The position numbers and the translations under genes are program-made. From positions 1-40,217 of the forward strand of contig NZ_JAQZAL010000044.1 in the NCBI RefSeq assembly GCF_028737205.1: a stretch of 40,217 nt of DNA, given 5' to 3'. This document shows, piece after piece, positions 23,315 to 36,193 of the stretch (within the stretch, counting starts at the first letter, position 1; each line of letters starts with the position of its first letter). The notes beneath the pieces are model-generated. The model worked only from the letters and a program-made list of their open reading frames with translations. It was not told the DNA's origin and made no database searches. This DNA is from Actinomycetospora lutea (GTDB lineage Bacteria; Actinomycetota; Actinomycetes; Mycobacteriales; Pseudonocardiaceae).

Positions 23315-24429
23315 CCCGGCAGCACCTCGGCCAGGGGCCGCACCGGCAGGTCGTGCGCCTCGCCCACGGCCTCCGAGGTCAGTTCGCCGTCGACGACGTT
23401 GACGCCCCGCGCCAGCGCCGGATCGGCGGCCGCGGCGTCCGCGAGCCCCCGGTCGGCGAGGGCGACCACGTAGGGCAGCGTGACGCCGGTGAGCGCCCGC
23501 GTCGACGTGGTCGGTACCGCGCCCGGGACGTTCGCGACGCAGTAGAAGATCGAGTCGTGCACGCGGTACGTCGGCTCCGCGTGGGTGGTGGGGCGGGTGT
23601 CGGCGAAGCATCCGCCCTGGTCGACGGCCAGGTCGACGAGCACGGACCCGCTGCGCATCTGCGCGACGAGCTCGTTGGGCACCAGCACCGGCGCCTTCGC
23701 GCCCGGCACCAGCACCGCCCCGATCACGAGGTCGGCCTCGCGGCACGCGCGCTCGACCTCCGGGGTGCTCGACAGGACGGTCCGCACGCTGCCGGAGAAG
23801 ATCTCGTCGACGCGGCGCAGCGCGCGCACGTTGACGTCGAGGACCTCCACCGACGCCCGCAGCCCGACCGCGATCGTCGTGGCCGCGAGCCCCGAGGTCC
23901 CCGCGCCGATCACCGCGACCCGGCCCGGCCGCACGCCGGGCACCCCGCCGAGCAGCACGCCGCGCCCGCCCTGCGCGTTCTCCAGGTGGTGCGCGCCGAC
24001 CTGCGGCGCCATGCGGCCCGCGATCTCGCTCATCGGCGCGAGCAGCGGCAGCGCCCCGTCCTCGGTCTGCACGGTCTCGTACGCGACGGCCGTGGCGCCC
24101 GCGTCGAGCAGCGCCTGCGTGCACTCGCGCGACGCCGCGAGGTGCAGGTAGGTGAACAGCACCTGGTCGCGCCGCAGCCGGTGGTACTCCTCGGCGACCG
24201 GTTCCTTGACCTTGAGCAGCAGGTCGCTCGAGGCCCAGACGTCGTCGGCGGAGTCGATCACCGTGGCGCCCGCCTCGCGGAAGGCGTCGTCGGTGATCGC
24301 CGACCCGACCCCGGCGCCGGTCTCCACCATGACCTCGTGGCCACGCCGCACGAGCTCGGTGACGCCGATGGGCGTCAGCGCCACCCGGTCCTCGTGGTCC
24401 TTGACCTCCCGCGGCACGCCCACCTTCAT
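23311..24429 (-). CDS. ald: Alanine dehydrogenase
   Basis: The 372-residue enzyme interconverts L-alanine and pyruvate plus ammonia with NAD. It begins [20 protein letters not shown], the family start. It shows K75 in LLKVKEP and H96 in FTYLHLA, the catalytic pair, and a Rossmann fold [20 protein letters not shown] in the middle. [19 protein letters not shown] and [20 protein letters not shown] are typical of Ald and its NADP-transhydrogenase relatives. Position 170-180 and the length favour Ald over PntA. The start ATG 24429 is fixed by the conserved N-terminus. It is coupled to xerD by GTGA. Confidence 0.95.
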   Translation of the reverse strand: MKVGVPREVKDHEDRVALTPIGVTELVRRGHEVMVETGAGVGSAITDDAFREAGATVIDSADDVWASSDLLLKVKEPVAEEYHRLRRDQVLFTYLHLAASRECTQALLDAGATAVAYETVQTEDGALPLLAPMSEIAGRMAPQVGAHHLENAQGGRGVLLGGVPGVRPGRVAVIGAGTSGLAATTIAVGLRASVEVLDVNVRALRRVDEIFSGSVRTVLSSTPEVERACREADLVIGAVLVPGAKAPVLVPNELVAQMRSGSVLVDLAVDQGGCFADTRPTTHAEPTYRVHDSIFYCVANVPGAVPTTSTRALTGVTLPYVVALADRGLADAAAADPALARGVNVVDGELTSEAVGEAHDLPVRPLAEVLPG

Positions 24430-24497
24430 GGCGGGACCATAGCCGGGCCCGCCGCCCCCGTCGGCCCGCCGCGCGCGGGCGCGACACACTGATCGTC

Positions 24498-25391
24498 GTG
24501 CGACTCGGGACCACGCTGCCGCAGTTCGGGGACGCCGTCGACGAGGCCGACCGGATCGGCGCCTTCGCGGCCGCGGCCGAGGAGGCCGGCGCCGCGAGCC
24601 TGTGGGTCGGCGATCGCCTGCTCGCCGCCGTCGACCCGCAGGTCGGCTACGCCGGCACCGACACGGTCCCCGTCGAGTTCCGCCGCGCCCTGGATCCGTT
24701 CGCCCTGCTCGCGGTCGCGGCAGCGGCGACGTCACGCGCGGTGCTCGGCACCAGCGTCCTGGTCGGGCCGCTCTACCCGCCGGCGGTGCTGGCCCGCTCG
24801 CTGGGCACCATCAGCGCGATCGCCGGCGCGCGGCTCGTCGCGGGCCTCGGCATCGGCTGGTCGCCCGAGGAGTACGCCGGCGCCGGACTGGACTTCGACC
24901 ACCGCGGAGCCCGGCTCGACGAGCTGCTCGACGGCCTCGACACCCTGTGGTCGGACATGCCCGCGCCCCTGCCCGGCCCGCGCTTCCCGCTGCCCGCCGT
25001 GCACGTCGACACCCCGCGCGAGCGACCGGCGGTCTATCTCTCGGCGTGGACCGACTCCGCGCTGCGCCGCGTCGGGCGCCGCGCCGACGGGTGGCTGCCG
25101 GTCGGCCGCCTGCCCGCCGACGACCTCGAGGGCCAGGCGCGCGCCCTGTGCCGCTTCCGCGCGAACGTCGACGCCGCCGCCACCGAGGCCGGCCGCGACC
25201 CCGCCGACGTCGGCACCGCGCTGCGGGTCGACGTCGCCGCGGGCGTGGACGCGGCCGCGATCGCCGACGGCACCCGACGCCTCGTCGACGCCACGGGGTT
25301 CACCGACGTCTTCGTCGACCCGATGTATGCCGCACCGGGGATCGACGCGACCCTCGAGCTGGTCCACGAGGTCCTGCGCCGCGTCGCGTGA
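24498..25391 (+). CDS. LLM-class (F420-dependent type) oxidoreductase
   Basis: The 297-residue protein is a luciferase-like monooxygenase-fold enzyme: [20 protein letters not shown] at the start, [38 protein letters not shown] and [19 protein letters not shown] are standard for the class. Actinobacterial members commonly use F420, and some use FMN; the substrate is unknown. The start is GTG 24498, 68 bases from the divergent ald start, so the short gap between must carry both promoters. It begins a plus-strand islet with the LAL regulator gene that follows after 126 bases. Confidence 0.9.
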   Translation: MRLGTTLPQFGDAVDEADRIGAFAAAAEEAGAASLWVGDRLLAAVDPQVGYAGTDTVPVEFRRALDPFALLAVAAAATSRAVLGTSVLVGPLYPPAVLARSLGTISAIAGARLVAGLGIGWSPEEYAGAGLDFDHRGARLDELLDGLDTLWSDMPAPLPGPRFPLPAVHVDTPRERPAVYLSAWTDSALRRVGRRADGWLPVGRLPADDLEGQARALCRFRANVDAAATEAGRDPADVGTALRVDVAAGVDAAAIADGTRRLVDATGFTDVFVDPMYAAPGIDATLELVHEVLRRVA

Positions 25392-25517
25392 ACCGGCGCC
25401 GCCGGCCGGCGACGGACGACGTCCTCCGACGGTCCCCGGGCGCTGGCACGATGACCGCGATGAGCAGGATGGCGCGGCGCGAGGCGACCGCGGCGCCGAC
25501 GCGGCAGGGGGACCCCG

Positions 25518-28478
25518 ATGGCCGCTGAGCCCGGCGACGTCGCGCCGGTGGTGCCGCTCGTCCGGACGCCGCGGTGGGACTGGGTGCCGCGCACGAAGCT
25601 GTTCCGCCCGCCGCCGGCGGAGGACACGGTGCCCGACCCGGAGCTGCTCGCCCGCACCGCGCGCGCCGTCGGGGAGGTCCCCGTGACGGTCGTCGTCGCG
25701 GCCGCGGGCGCCGGGAAGAGCACGCTGGCCTCGTCGGTGGTCGAGCGCTGCGCCCGCCGCGCAGGGTGGCTGCGGTTCGACGAGCTCGACGACGACCCGG
25801 CGAGTGTCGTCGAGCTCCTGGTCCGGGCCCTCGACCCGCTGGTCGACGGCGGCTGCGCCGGGTCGCGCCAGCTGCTCGACACCGGTCTGCCCGCGTCGGC
25901 CGATCCCCGGCGGGCGATCGGGGTGCTGGTCAACGACCTGGTGGTCGCCGAGCCGCCGCCGCTGCTCCTGGTGCTCGACGACCTGCACACCCTCGGGGCG
26001 CCCGGTGTCCGCGCGGTGCTCGACTACCTCGTCGCGAACCTCCCGCCCGCGCTGCACCTGCTGGTGACCGCCCGCCGGGAGCCGCCGCTGCCGATGCCGC
26101 GGCTGCGCGCCCGGGCGCAGATCCACGAGGTGCACGACGCCGACCTGCGGATCTCCCCGGAGCGCGCCGAGGTCCTCCTCAACGACCGGCTGGGCCTCGC
26201 GCTGTCCCGCGAGCGGGTGCGCGAGGTGGTCGCGGCGGCCGGCGGGTGGACCACCGGGGTGCGCCTGCTCGGCACCGCGCCGGAGGCGCTCGACGACTAC
26301 CTCGACGCCGAGGTCCTCGGGGCGGAGACCCCCGAGCTGCGCCGCTTCCTGCTCGACACCGCCGTGCTCGACGTCCTCGAGCCCGCGGTGTGCGCCGCGG
26401 TCACCGGGCGCGACGACGCGCCGGCCCTGCTCGCGACCGCGCGCGCCCGGCTCGGCCCGCTCCTGCTCGTCGCCGACCCCGGAGCCGCCGACCCCGGAGC
26501 CGCCGACCCCGGGGCCGCCGACCCCGGGGCCGCCGACCCCGGGGCCGCCGACCGTGGCCCCGTGCTGCGCCACCACGACCTGCTGGCCGCGGCCCTGCGC
26601 CGCCGGCTCGCCGCCGAGGACCCGGCGCGGGTCCCGGACCTGCACCGCAGCGCAGCGGCCGCCGTCGCCGACCCGGCCGCCCGGGTGGAGCACCTGCTCG
26701 CCGCCGGCGCAGGTGCCGAGGCCGCCGACGCCGTGGCCGCGCTCGCCGGCCCCGACTTCCCCCGCCCCGCCGAGCTCCACCACCTCGAGACCTGGATCCG
26801 CCGCCTGCCGCCCGCCGACGTGACCGCCCGACCCCGCCTCGGCGTCCTGGCCGGGTTCGCCGCCGTGCAGCGCGGCCGCCTCGCGGAGGCGACGGCCCTG
26901 CTCGAGCCGGCGCTGGCGGCAGCGACCGCCGCCGGGCCCGCCGAGCGCGTGACGCAGTGGCTCGCGGCCCGCGCGTTGCACGTCGCTACCGCCGACCACG
27001 CCCGGCTCGTCCCGATCCTCGCTGCGCTCGAGGACGACCCGGCGTTCGCCCGCCTGTCCCCGTCCGCCCGCGCCGAGCACCACCTCTCCCGGGCCTACGC
27101 CGCGGCCCACACCGGGGACGGCGACGCGTGCGCGGCGCGCACCCGGACCGCCGTCGCCGTGGCCGTGTCGTCGGGGGACGACGGCGTCCTCGAGGTCCTG
27201 GCCCGGCACCTCGGTCCCCTGCTGATCGGCCACGAGGGGGGCGTCGACCTCGTCGCCGAGCACGTGGCGCGCACCGAGGCGCACCCGCACCCGACGCCGC
27301 TGATCCGGCTGGGCACGCTCGTGCAGCGGGCGTACCTCGGTCTGCTCACCGTGCGGTGGAACGAGGCCGACGCGGCGGTGACCGAGGCCGCGGACCTGCC
27401 CGAACGCCTGGGCGGCCTGCCCTATCTGCGCGCCACCCTCGACTGGGTCCGGGCGGCCGTCGCCCACGCGCGCGGCGACCTCGCCCTCGCCGAGGCCCGC
27501 TGCCGCCCCGACACCGAGACCGCCACCGACCTGGACCGCGACCTCGTCCCCGTGCGCCACGCGCTCCTCGCGCGCGTCCTGCGCCGCCAGGGCCGCACCG
27601 CGGAGCTGGACGCCCTGGCGCGGGGCACCACCCCCGGCGGGCACCCGCTCGGCCGGGTCGCGGGGGCCGTCGTGCGGGCCCAGGCCTCGCTGGCCGCCGG
27701 GGACCCGGCCGGCGCCGCCGAGCACCTGGCGCGGGGCGGCACGGTGGTGGTCGCGCCGTTCCTCGTCCCGTCGTCCCTCGACCGGGCACTGGTGCTCGCC
27801 GCGGCGGGCCGCCACGCCGAGGCGGTGGGCGCGACCCGCGAGGTCGTGGAGACCGCTCGCCGGTGGCGGATGCCCGGCCTGCTCGCGCTGGCCGGGGACG
27901 AGGTGCGGCCACTGCTCGAGGAGGTCGGCGGCCGCACCGTTGATCGCGTTCGCGGTCGCGGTGGTGGGCCTCGCCCGCTGGGCCGAGCCGGCCGCCCCGC
28001 GCGCGGCGGCCGCCCTCACCGTCCTGTGCCTCGCCGGCACCGCCGGCGGCGTCGCCTTCGGCGTCGACGGGGTGCAAGCCGGTCTGTTCGGCACGCCCGG
28101 CCTCGACGAGGTGAACCTGATCGGCGCCCTGGCCCTGCGCGGTCCCGGGCTGCTGTTCCCGCCGTCGATGGTCGCGCTCGCGGTGCTGCTGGGCGTCACG
28201 GGCCGGGCCTCCCGGCCCGTGGCCGCGGCCTTCGCCCTGGCCGCGCTGCTCTTCCCGGTCGGGCGGATCTTCAGCCTGCTGCCCGTCGCGGTGGTCACCG
28301 ACCTGCTCCTCATCGCGACGATGGGCATCCTCGGCCTGGGGCTCCTGCGCGGGACCAGCCCCCGATCCGTCCCGACCCGCCGGGAGATCGTCACCGCCTG
28401 ACCCGTCGTCGACCCCCACGGCCGGCCCGCCCTCCGGGACGAGCCGGCCGTGACGTCGTGCGGGGCGCGCGGTGGTAA
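25518..28478 (+). CDS. LAL (MalT-like) regulator lacking its LuxR DNA-binding domain
   Basis: The open frame has 986 codons, but only about the first 806 (to base 27936) look like protein. They encode a large ATP-binding regulator: RTKLFRPPP entry motif, Walker A AAGAGKST (about 61-68), LLLVLDDLHTLG Walker B, then an array of TPR-like helices. LAL proteins end in a LuxR HTH of about 65 residues; here the frame instead changes to Arg/Gly/Pro-rich nonsense after LLEEVGGRT, where another frame encodes a membrane protein. No HTH is found in any frame up to 28478. The regulator therefore seems truncated and cannot bind DNA as usual. Residues 319-343 are five ADPGA repeats. Confidence 0.7.
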   Translation: MAAEPGDVAPVVPLVRTPRWDWVPRTKLFRPPPAEDTVPDPELLARTARAVGEVPVTVVVAAAGAGKSTLASSVVERCARRAGWLRFDELDDDPASVVELLVRALDPLVDGGCAGSRQLLDTGLPASADPRRAIGVLVNDLVVAEPPPLLLVLDDLHTLGAPGVRAVLDYLVANLPPALHLLVTARREPPLPMPRLRARAQIHEVHDADLRISPERAEVLLNDRLGLALSRERVREVVAAAGGWTTGVRLLGTAPEALDDYLDAEVLGAETPELRRFLLDTAVLDVLEPAVCAAVTGRDDAPALLATARARLGPLLLVADPGAADPGAADPGAADPGAADPGAADRGPVLRHHDLLAAALRRRLAAEDPARVPDLHRSAAAAVADPAARVEHLLAAGAGAEAADAVAALAGPDFPRPAELHHLETWIRRLPPADVTARPRLGVLAGFAAVQRGRLAEATALLEPALAAATAAGPAERVTQWLAARALHVATADHARLVPILAALEDDPAFARLSPSARAEHHLSRAYAAAHTGDGDACAARTRTAVAVAVSSGDDGVLEVLARHLGPLLIGHEGGVDLVAEHVARTEAHPHPTPLIRLGTLVQRAYLGLLTVRWNEADAAVTEAADLPERLGGLPYLRATLDWVRAAVAHARGDLALAEARCRPDTETATDLDRDLVPVRHALLARVLRRQGRTAELDALARGTTPGGHPLGRVAGAVVRAQASLAAGDPAGAAEHLARGGTVVVAPFLVPSSLDRALVLAAAGRHAEAVGATREVVETARRWRMPGLLALAGDEVRPLLEEVGGRTVDRVRGRGGGPRPLGRAGRPARGGRPHRPVPRRHRRRRRLRRRRGASRSVRHARPRRGEPDRRPGPARSRAAVPAVDGRARGAAGRHGPGLPARGRGLRPGRAALPGRADLQPAARRGGHRPAPHRDDGHPRPGAPARDQPPIRPDPPGDRHRLTRRRPPRPARPPGRAGRDVVRGARW
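26472..26546 (+). repeat. Five tandem 15-bp units encoding ADPGA
   Basis: Units GCCGACCCCGGAGCC (twice) and GCCGACCCCGGGGCC (three times) follow each other without gaps inside the LAL gene and encode five ADPGA pentapeptides in a linker between the ATPase and the helical array. A partial sixth unit (GCCGACCGTGG) follows. Copy number may vary between strains without changing the frame. Confidence 0.95.
27940..28401 (+). CDS. Membrane protein, probably N-terminally truncated
   Basis: This frame, overlapping the end of the LAL frame, has up to 153 residues and strong protein character: four hydrophobic segments at about 1-15, 22-40, 55-85 and 91-140, with a loop FGVDGVQAGLFGTPGLDEVN and a basic end (SPRSVPTRREIVTA). 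It starts in the middle of a hydrophobic segment with a TTG and no convincing ribosome binding site. It is therefore likely the C-terminal part of a larger membrane protein joined to the LAL gene by a deletion near 27936. I do not recognise the family. A stand-alone four-helix protein is the alternative. Confidence 0.55.
   Translation: MIAFAVAVVGLARWAEPAAPRAAAALTVLCLAGTAGGVAFGVDGVQAGLFGTPGLDEVNLIGALALRGPGLLFPPSMVALAVLLGVTGRASRPVAAAFALAALLFPVGRIFSLLPVAVVTDLLLIATMGILGLGLLRGTSPRSVPTRREIVTA
28417..28452. terminator. Hairpin terminator between the islet and the NUDIX gene
   Basis: CACGGCCGGC (28417-28426) pairs perfectly with GCCGGCCGTG (28443-28452) with a 16-base loop. It lies between the convergent membrane-protein/LAL frame and the NUDIX gene and can serve both directions. 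No strong T-run follows on either side. Confidence 0.7.
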
Positions 28479-28482
28479 GTGC

Positions 28483-31892
<3,410 letters not shown>

Positions 31893-31893
<1 letters not shown>

Positions 31894-33095
31894 CACGTCC
31901 CGACCCCCTGGGCGGCGGCCAGCGCGGCCGCCCACCCCTCGCGCACGAGCATCACGATCGCCTCGGCGAGCCCGCTCGCGAACAGCGCCGTCGCGCCGAC
32001 CGCCATCACGGCCAGCAGCAGGAGCAGGACCGCCCCCGTGGTCACCCGGTGGCGGTGCAGCGCGGCCACCGCGGACGCGTCCACCAGCGTCGGGCCCAGG
32101 CGCAGCCGCGTGAGCACCGTCGACGGGTTGCTCCCCGAGCGGCCGCGGTCGAGGAACCCCGACAGGGTCGCGTCGAACCCGCACGCGACGACCAGCGAAG
32201 CGCCGTGGCGCTGGGCGAGGATCAGGGCCATGTCCTCGGGGTTCGCCGACGACGGGAACCCGACCGGGTCGATGCCGGCGTCCTGCAGGCGGGCCAGCCC
32301 CGCGATGTGCCCGTCGGTGTCGGCCGGGATCACGACGTCGACGGCCTTGCGCGCGAGCTCCGGGTCGATCTCCAGGGCGGTGCCGACGACCACCGCGGGC
32401 GTGAACCCGACGGTCCTGAGCAGCGCGGCGCCGCCGCCCACCCCGACGAGCACCGGGCGCTCCTCGCGCACGAAGTGCTTGAGCCGGCGCAGCTCCTCCA
32501 CGCGGTCCGACCCGCCCGCGACGACGAGCACCGTCCGGCCGTTCATCGCGGTCTCGAGCCCGGGGACGCCGACGCCGTCGAGCAGCATCGCCCGCTCGCG
32601 GCCCATGAACTCCGTGGTGTTCGCCGAGAACGCCTCCAGCTGCGCGGCGAGCCCCGAGCGGGCCTCGGCGAGCTGGTCGGCGACGGTCTCGGCGGTCTGC
32701 GAGAAGCCGCGGGCGACCTCGTCTTCGCCGAGGTAGACGCCGCCGTCGTGCAGGCGGACCGGGGCGCCGTCGCGCACGCGGCGCAGGACGCCGTCGCCGA
32801 CGTCGTCGACGAGCGCCACCCCGGCGTCGGTGAGGATCTCCGGGCCGAGGTTCGGGTAGCGCCCCGAGATCGACGGCGAGACGTTGATGACGCCGGCGAC
32901 GCCCGCGTCGACGAACGCGTGGGCGGTGGCCCGGTCGAGGTCGACCTGGTCGATCACCGCGATGTCGCCGCGCCCGAGCCGGCGCAGCAGCTCCGGGGAG
33001 ACCTCACCGCCCGAGCGCCCGCCGAGACGCGCCGTCCCGACGACGCCGGCGGGCGCCTCCTTCGTGCGTCCCCGTGGCCACTTCATGCCCGCCAC
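31893..33095 (-). CDS. steA: SteA-like cytokinetic protein (Rv1697 family)
   Basis: The 400-residue protein matches the actinobacterial SteA family: GRGDIAVIDQVDLDRATAHAFVDAGVAGVINVSPSISGRYPNLGPEIL (parts: DIAVIDQVDLDRATAHAFVD, VAGVINVSPSISGRYPNLGP) is near its N-terminus. A thiamin-pyrophosphokinase-like domain follows (VVAGGSDRVEELRRLK, VLVGVGGGAALLRTVGFTP, VIPADTDGHIAGLARLQDAG). One membrane segment lies near the C-terminus (VTTGAVLLLLLAVMAVGATAL). In Corynebacterium SteA and SteB support septation. Starts at ATG 33095 or 33086 are both possible. It follows recN by 87 bases. Confidence 0.88.
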
Positions 33096-33182
33096 CCCGC
33101 ACCCGTGCCGCGACCCATGCCCCCGATGGTCGTCGGCGGGACGCCGGGGACGGAGCCGACGCGCCGAGGGGACGCCCGCCGG

Positions 33183-35096
33183 TCACCCGGCCCGGCGACT
33201 CCGGCGGGCCCCGTTACGCCGCGTGGTCGCACCGCGACTGATCGGCGTCGGCGCCTCGGCGCCCGCCGCCCCGCCCTCGGTGCCCGCGGACCGGTCGGCC
33301 GCCGCGGCCGCGAGCAGCTCCTCGGCATGGGCGCGCCCGGTCTCGGTCTCCTCGGTGCCCGCGAGCATGCGCGCCAGCTCGATCGTCCGCTCGCCGTCGT
33401 CCAGGGTCCGCACAGCACTGCGCGTGACGCCGTCGGTGTCGCCGGCGTCGGCCAGCCCGCCCTTGTCGACCACGAGGTGACGATCGGCATAGGCCGCGAC
33501 CTGCGCCAGGTGGGTGACGACCACCACCTGGTGGGTGCGGGCGAGGCGCGCGAGCCGGCGCCCGACCTCGACCGCCGCGCGCCCGCCGACCCCGGCATCG
33601 ACCTCGTCGAACACGAGCGTCGGCGTGGTGTCCGCGCCCGCGAGCACGACCTCGACCGCGAGCATGACCCGCGAGAGCTCGCCGCCCGAGGCGCCCTTGT
33701 GGACCGGGAGCGCCGGCGCGCCGGCGTGCGGCGTGAGCAGGAGCTCGACCTCGTCGACGCCGTCGGGCCCGGCGACCACGCAGCGCCCGTCGACCCGGAG
33801 CGCGGCCGGGTCCGTGGACGGCGCCTCCTTCACCCCGACCGCGAGCTGCACCGACGCCGAGCCCATGGCCAGGCCGTCGAGCTCGGCGGAGACGGCGGCG
33901 CCGAAGCGGTCGGCGGCCTCGCGGCGTGCCGCCGACACCGCCGCGGCGTGCCCGGCGACCTCGCCGGCGAGCTGCTCGGCCTCCGCGGCCAGCGCGGCGA
34001 GCGCCTCGTCGGAGGTGTCGAGACCCTCGAGCCGGCGGCGCGCCTCGTCGGCCCACGCCAGGACCCCGTCGACGTCGGCGGCGTACTTGCGGGTCAGCCC
34101 CTTGAGATCGGCCTGGCGGGCGAGCACCTGCTCGAGGCGCTGCGGGTCGGCCTCGAGGCGCTCGAGGTAGTCGGTGAGCTCCGCGGCGGCGTCGCCCAGC
34201 AGCGCGGCCGCCTCGGCGAGGCGGGGGTCGAGGCCGGCGAGCGCCGGGTCGTCGCTGCCCTGCAGGCGGCGTCGCGCCTCACCCAGCAGCCCGACCGCGT
34301 CCGGCTCCTCGCCCGTGCCGTCGGACGGGCCCGCGAGCGCGGCGACGGCGCCCGCGGCGGTGGCGCGCAGGTCGTCCGCGTCGGCTAGGCGGCGGGCCTC
34401 GGCCACGAGGTCGGCGTCCTCGCCGGGCTGCGGGTCGACCGACTCGATCTCGGTGAGCCCGTGGCGCAGCATGTCGGCCTCGCGGCTCATCTCGCGCGCC
34501 TGCTCGCGCCGGCGGGTCAGCTCGGTGACCGCGTGCCGCCACGCCGTGCGCGCGCGCCGGTAGGCGGCCAGCGGCTCGGCGACCGCGGCGCCGGCGAACC
34601 GGTCGAGCACCGCGCGCTGCTCGGCCGCGCGCAGCAGCCGCAGCGCCTCGTGCTGGCCGTGCACCGCCAGCGCCGCGTCGGTGACGTCGCCGAGCACCGC
34701 CATCGGCACCGAGCGCCCGCCGAGGTGGGCACGCGAGCGCCCGTCGGCCGAGACCGTGCGCGCGGCGATGAGGCTGCCGTCGTCGTCGAGCGCGGCCCCG
34801 GCGTCGGCGGCGAGGTGGAGGGCCGAGCGCGGCGCCTCGTCGGCGTCCTCGTCCGGTGGGTCGTCCTCGAGCGCGTCGGCCGGGGGCAGCAGGAAGCGCC
34901 CCTCGACCGTGGCGCGCGTGGCTCCGCGACGGACACGCGAGGAGTCGGCGCGGCCGCCCCCCAGCAGGTGCAGCCCCGTGACCACCATCGTCTTGCCGGC
35001 CCCGGTCTCTCCCGTGACCACGGTGAGCCCGGGGTGCAGATCGAGGGTGGCATCCTCGATCACCCCGAGGCCCTGGATCCTCAGCTCGGCGAGCAC
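33183..35096 (-). CDS. recN: DNA repair protein RecN (SMC-like ATPase)
   Basis: RecN is a cohesin-like ATPase that acts at double-strand breaks. The 637-residue protein shows Walker A GETGAGKT (29-36) after MLAELRIQGLGVIEDATLDL. A coiled-coil arm spans about 155-400 with Glu/Arg/Ala-rich heptads, the ABC signature is KGASGGELSRVMLAVEVVLA, and Walker B is TPTLVFDEVDAGVGGRAAVE. The C-tail of about 40 residues is low in complexity. ATG 35096 is supported by the family start. A near-consensus SOS box lies 55-70 bases upstream, consistent with LexA control. It is placed between nadK and steA, as in mycobacteria. Confidence 0.96.
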   Translation of the reverse strand: MLAELRIQGLGVIEDATLDLHPGLTVVTGETGAGKTMVVTGLHLLGGGRADSSRVRRGATRATVEGRFLLPPADALEDDPPDEDADEAPRSALHLAADAGAALDDDGSLIAARTVSADGRSRAHLGGRSVPMAVLGDVTDAALAVHGQHEALRLLRAAEQRAVLDRFAGAAVAEPLAAYRRARTAWRHAVTELTRRREQAREMSREADMLRHGLTEIESVDPQPGEDADLVAEARRLADADDLRATAAGAVAALAGPSDGTGEEPDAVGLLGEARRRLQGSDDPALAGLDPRLAEAAALLGDAAAELTDYLERLEADPQRLEQVLARQADLKGLTRKYAADVDGVLAWADEARRRLEGLDTSDEALAALAAEAEQLAGEVAGHAAAVSAARREAADRFGAAVSAELDGLAMGSASVQLAVGVKEAPSTDPAALRVDGRCVVAGPDGVDEVELLLTPHAGAPALPVHKGASGGELSRVMLAVEVVLAGADTTPTLVFDEVDAGVGGRAAVEVGRRLARLARTHQVVVVTHLAQVAAYADRHLVVDKGGLADAGDTDGVTRSAVRTLDDGERTIELARMLAGTEETETGRAHAEELLAAAAADRSAGTEGGAAGAEAPTPISRGATTRRNGARRSRRAG

Positions 35097-35150
35097 GGCC
35101 TCACGATAACCACGCCCCCCGACGCCGCGGGGCCGAACACGCCGATCCGA

Positions 35151-35166
35151 TCGAACACATGGTCGA
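35151..35166. promoter_or_regulatory. LexA/SOS box upstream of recN
   Basis: TCGAACACATGGTCGA matches the actinobacterial/Bacillus-type SOS box TCGAAC-N4-GTTCGA in all but one arm base (GGTCGA instead of GTTCGA). It lies in the 108-bp gap between nadK and recN, 55 bases before the recN start. recN is a classical SOS gene, so LexA repression is likely; this would give recN its own promoter inside the operon. Confidence 0.8.
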
Positions 35167-35204
35167 ACGGTCGGTGCCGGGCGGTCGGCGGATCAGCCCC
35201 CGGC

Positions 35205-36173
35205 TCAGCGCTGCCGCCCGCGCCACCCCTGCACCGGCAGACCGAACTTCCGCACGAGCCGGTCGGTGAACGGCTGGACGCGCAGCCGCGCCAGCAGCAC
35301 CGGGTTGCGCCCGCGCACCACCTCGACGCGCGAACCCGGCGGCAGCTCGATGGTGCGCCGCCCGTCGCAGACGAGCACGCCGGCGTCCCCGCGGCCCGAC
35401 ACCTCGAGCGCCACCGACGAGTCCGGCGAGATCACCAGGGGCTTCGCGAACAGCGCGTGCGCGTTGCTCGGCACCAGCAGCATCGCCTGCACCTCGGGCC
35501 ACACCACGGGCCCGCCCGCCGAGAAGGCGTAGGCCGTCGAGCCCGTCGGCGTCGCGCAGAGCACCCCGTCGCAGGCGAACTCCGACACCGGGCGTCCGTC
35601 GACCTCGAGCACCACGTCGAGCAGCCGCGCCCAGTTCATCTTCTCGACGATCGCCTCGTTGAGCGCCCACGTCCGGCCCAGCTCGGTGCCGTTCTGGTGG
35701 GCGACGACGTCGACGGTCATCCGCTCCTCGACGCGGTAGGTGCGCCCGACGACGGCGTCGAGCACCTCGTCGAGGTCGTCGAGGTCGGCCTCGGCCAGGA
35801 AGCCGACCCGCCCGAGGTTGACACCCAGCATCGGCACCCGCGCGTGGCGCGCGAGCTCGGCGGCGCGCAGCAGCGTGCCGTCCCCGCCGAGCACCAGGAC
35901 GATCTCCATGCCGAGCGCGGCGTCGGACTCGGCGGTGACGGTGCGCGGGCGCTGCCCCTCGGGCAGGTCGTCGAACAGGCCCTCGTCGGTCGAGTACTCG
36001 TCGGGGAGGATCCGCAGGTCGAACCCGGCGTCGGCGAGGCGGCGGGCGGCCAGGGACGCCACCTTGCGCGTCGCCTCCCGGCCGGTGTGCACGACGAGCA
36101 GGGCGTCACGCGTCACGCGATCGTCGTCGCCCGCGACACCCGCCGCGTCGGCCTCCACGAGCCCGTCGGTCAC
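35205..36173 (-). CDS. nadK: NAD kinase
   Basis: NadK phosphorylates NAD to NADP. The 322-residue protein shows the signature GGDGTLLRAAELARHARVPM (from residue 96), then GVNLGRVGFLAE. The second motif is ALNEAIVEK and CDGVLCATPTGSTAYAFSAGGP (parts: CDGVLCATPTGSTAYAFSAG). GTG 36173 with GGAGGG six bases upstream is preferred; a GTG at 36197 that overlaps the tlyA stop is the alternative. The gene is the cognate of Rv1695 and lies between tlyA and recN. Confidence 0.95.
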   Translation of the reverse strand: MTDGLVEADAAGVAGDDDRVTRDALLVVHTGREATRKVASLAARRLADAGFDLRILPDEYSTDEGLFDDLPEGQRPRTVTAESDAALGMEIVLVLGGDGTLLRAAELARHARVPMLGVNLGRVGFLAEADLDDLDEVLDAVVGRTYRVEERMTVDVVAHQNGTELGRTWALNEAIVEKMNWARLLDVVLEVDGRPVSEFACDGVLCATPTGSTAYAFSAGGPVVWPEVQAMLLVPSNAHALFAKPLVISPDSSVALEVSGRGDAGVLVCDGRRTIELPPGSRVEVVRGRNPVLLARLRVQPFTDRLVRKFGLPVQGWRGRQR

Positions 36174-36193
36174 CGGGGTCCCTCCCGTCGTCG

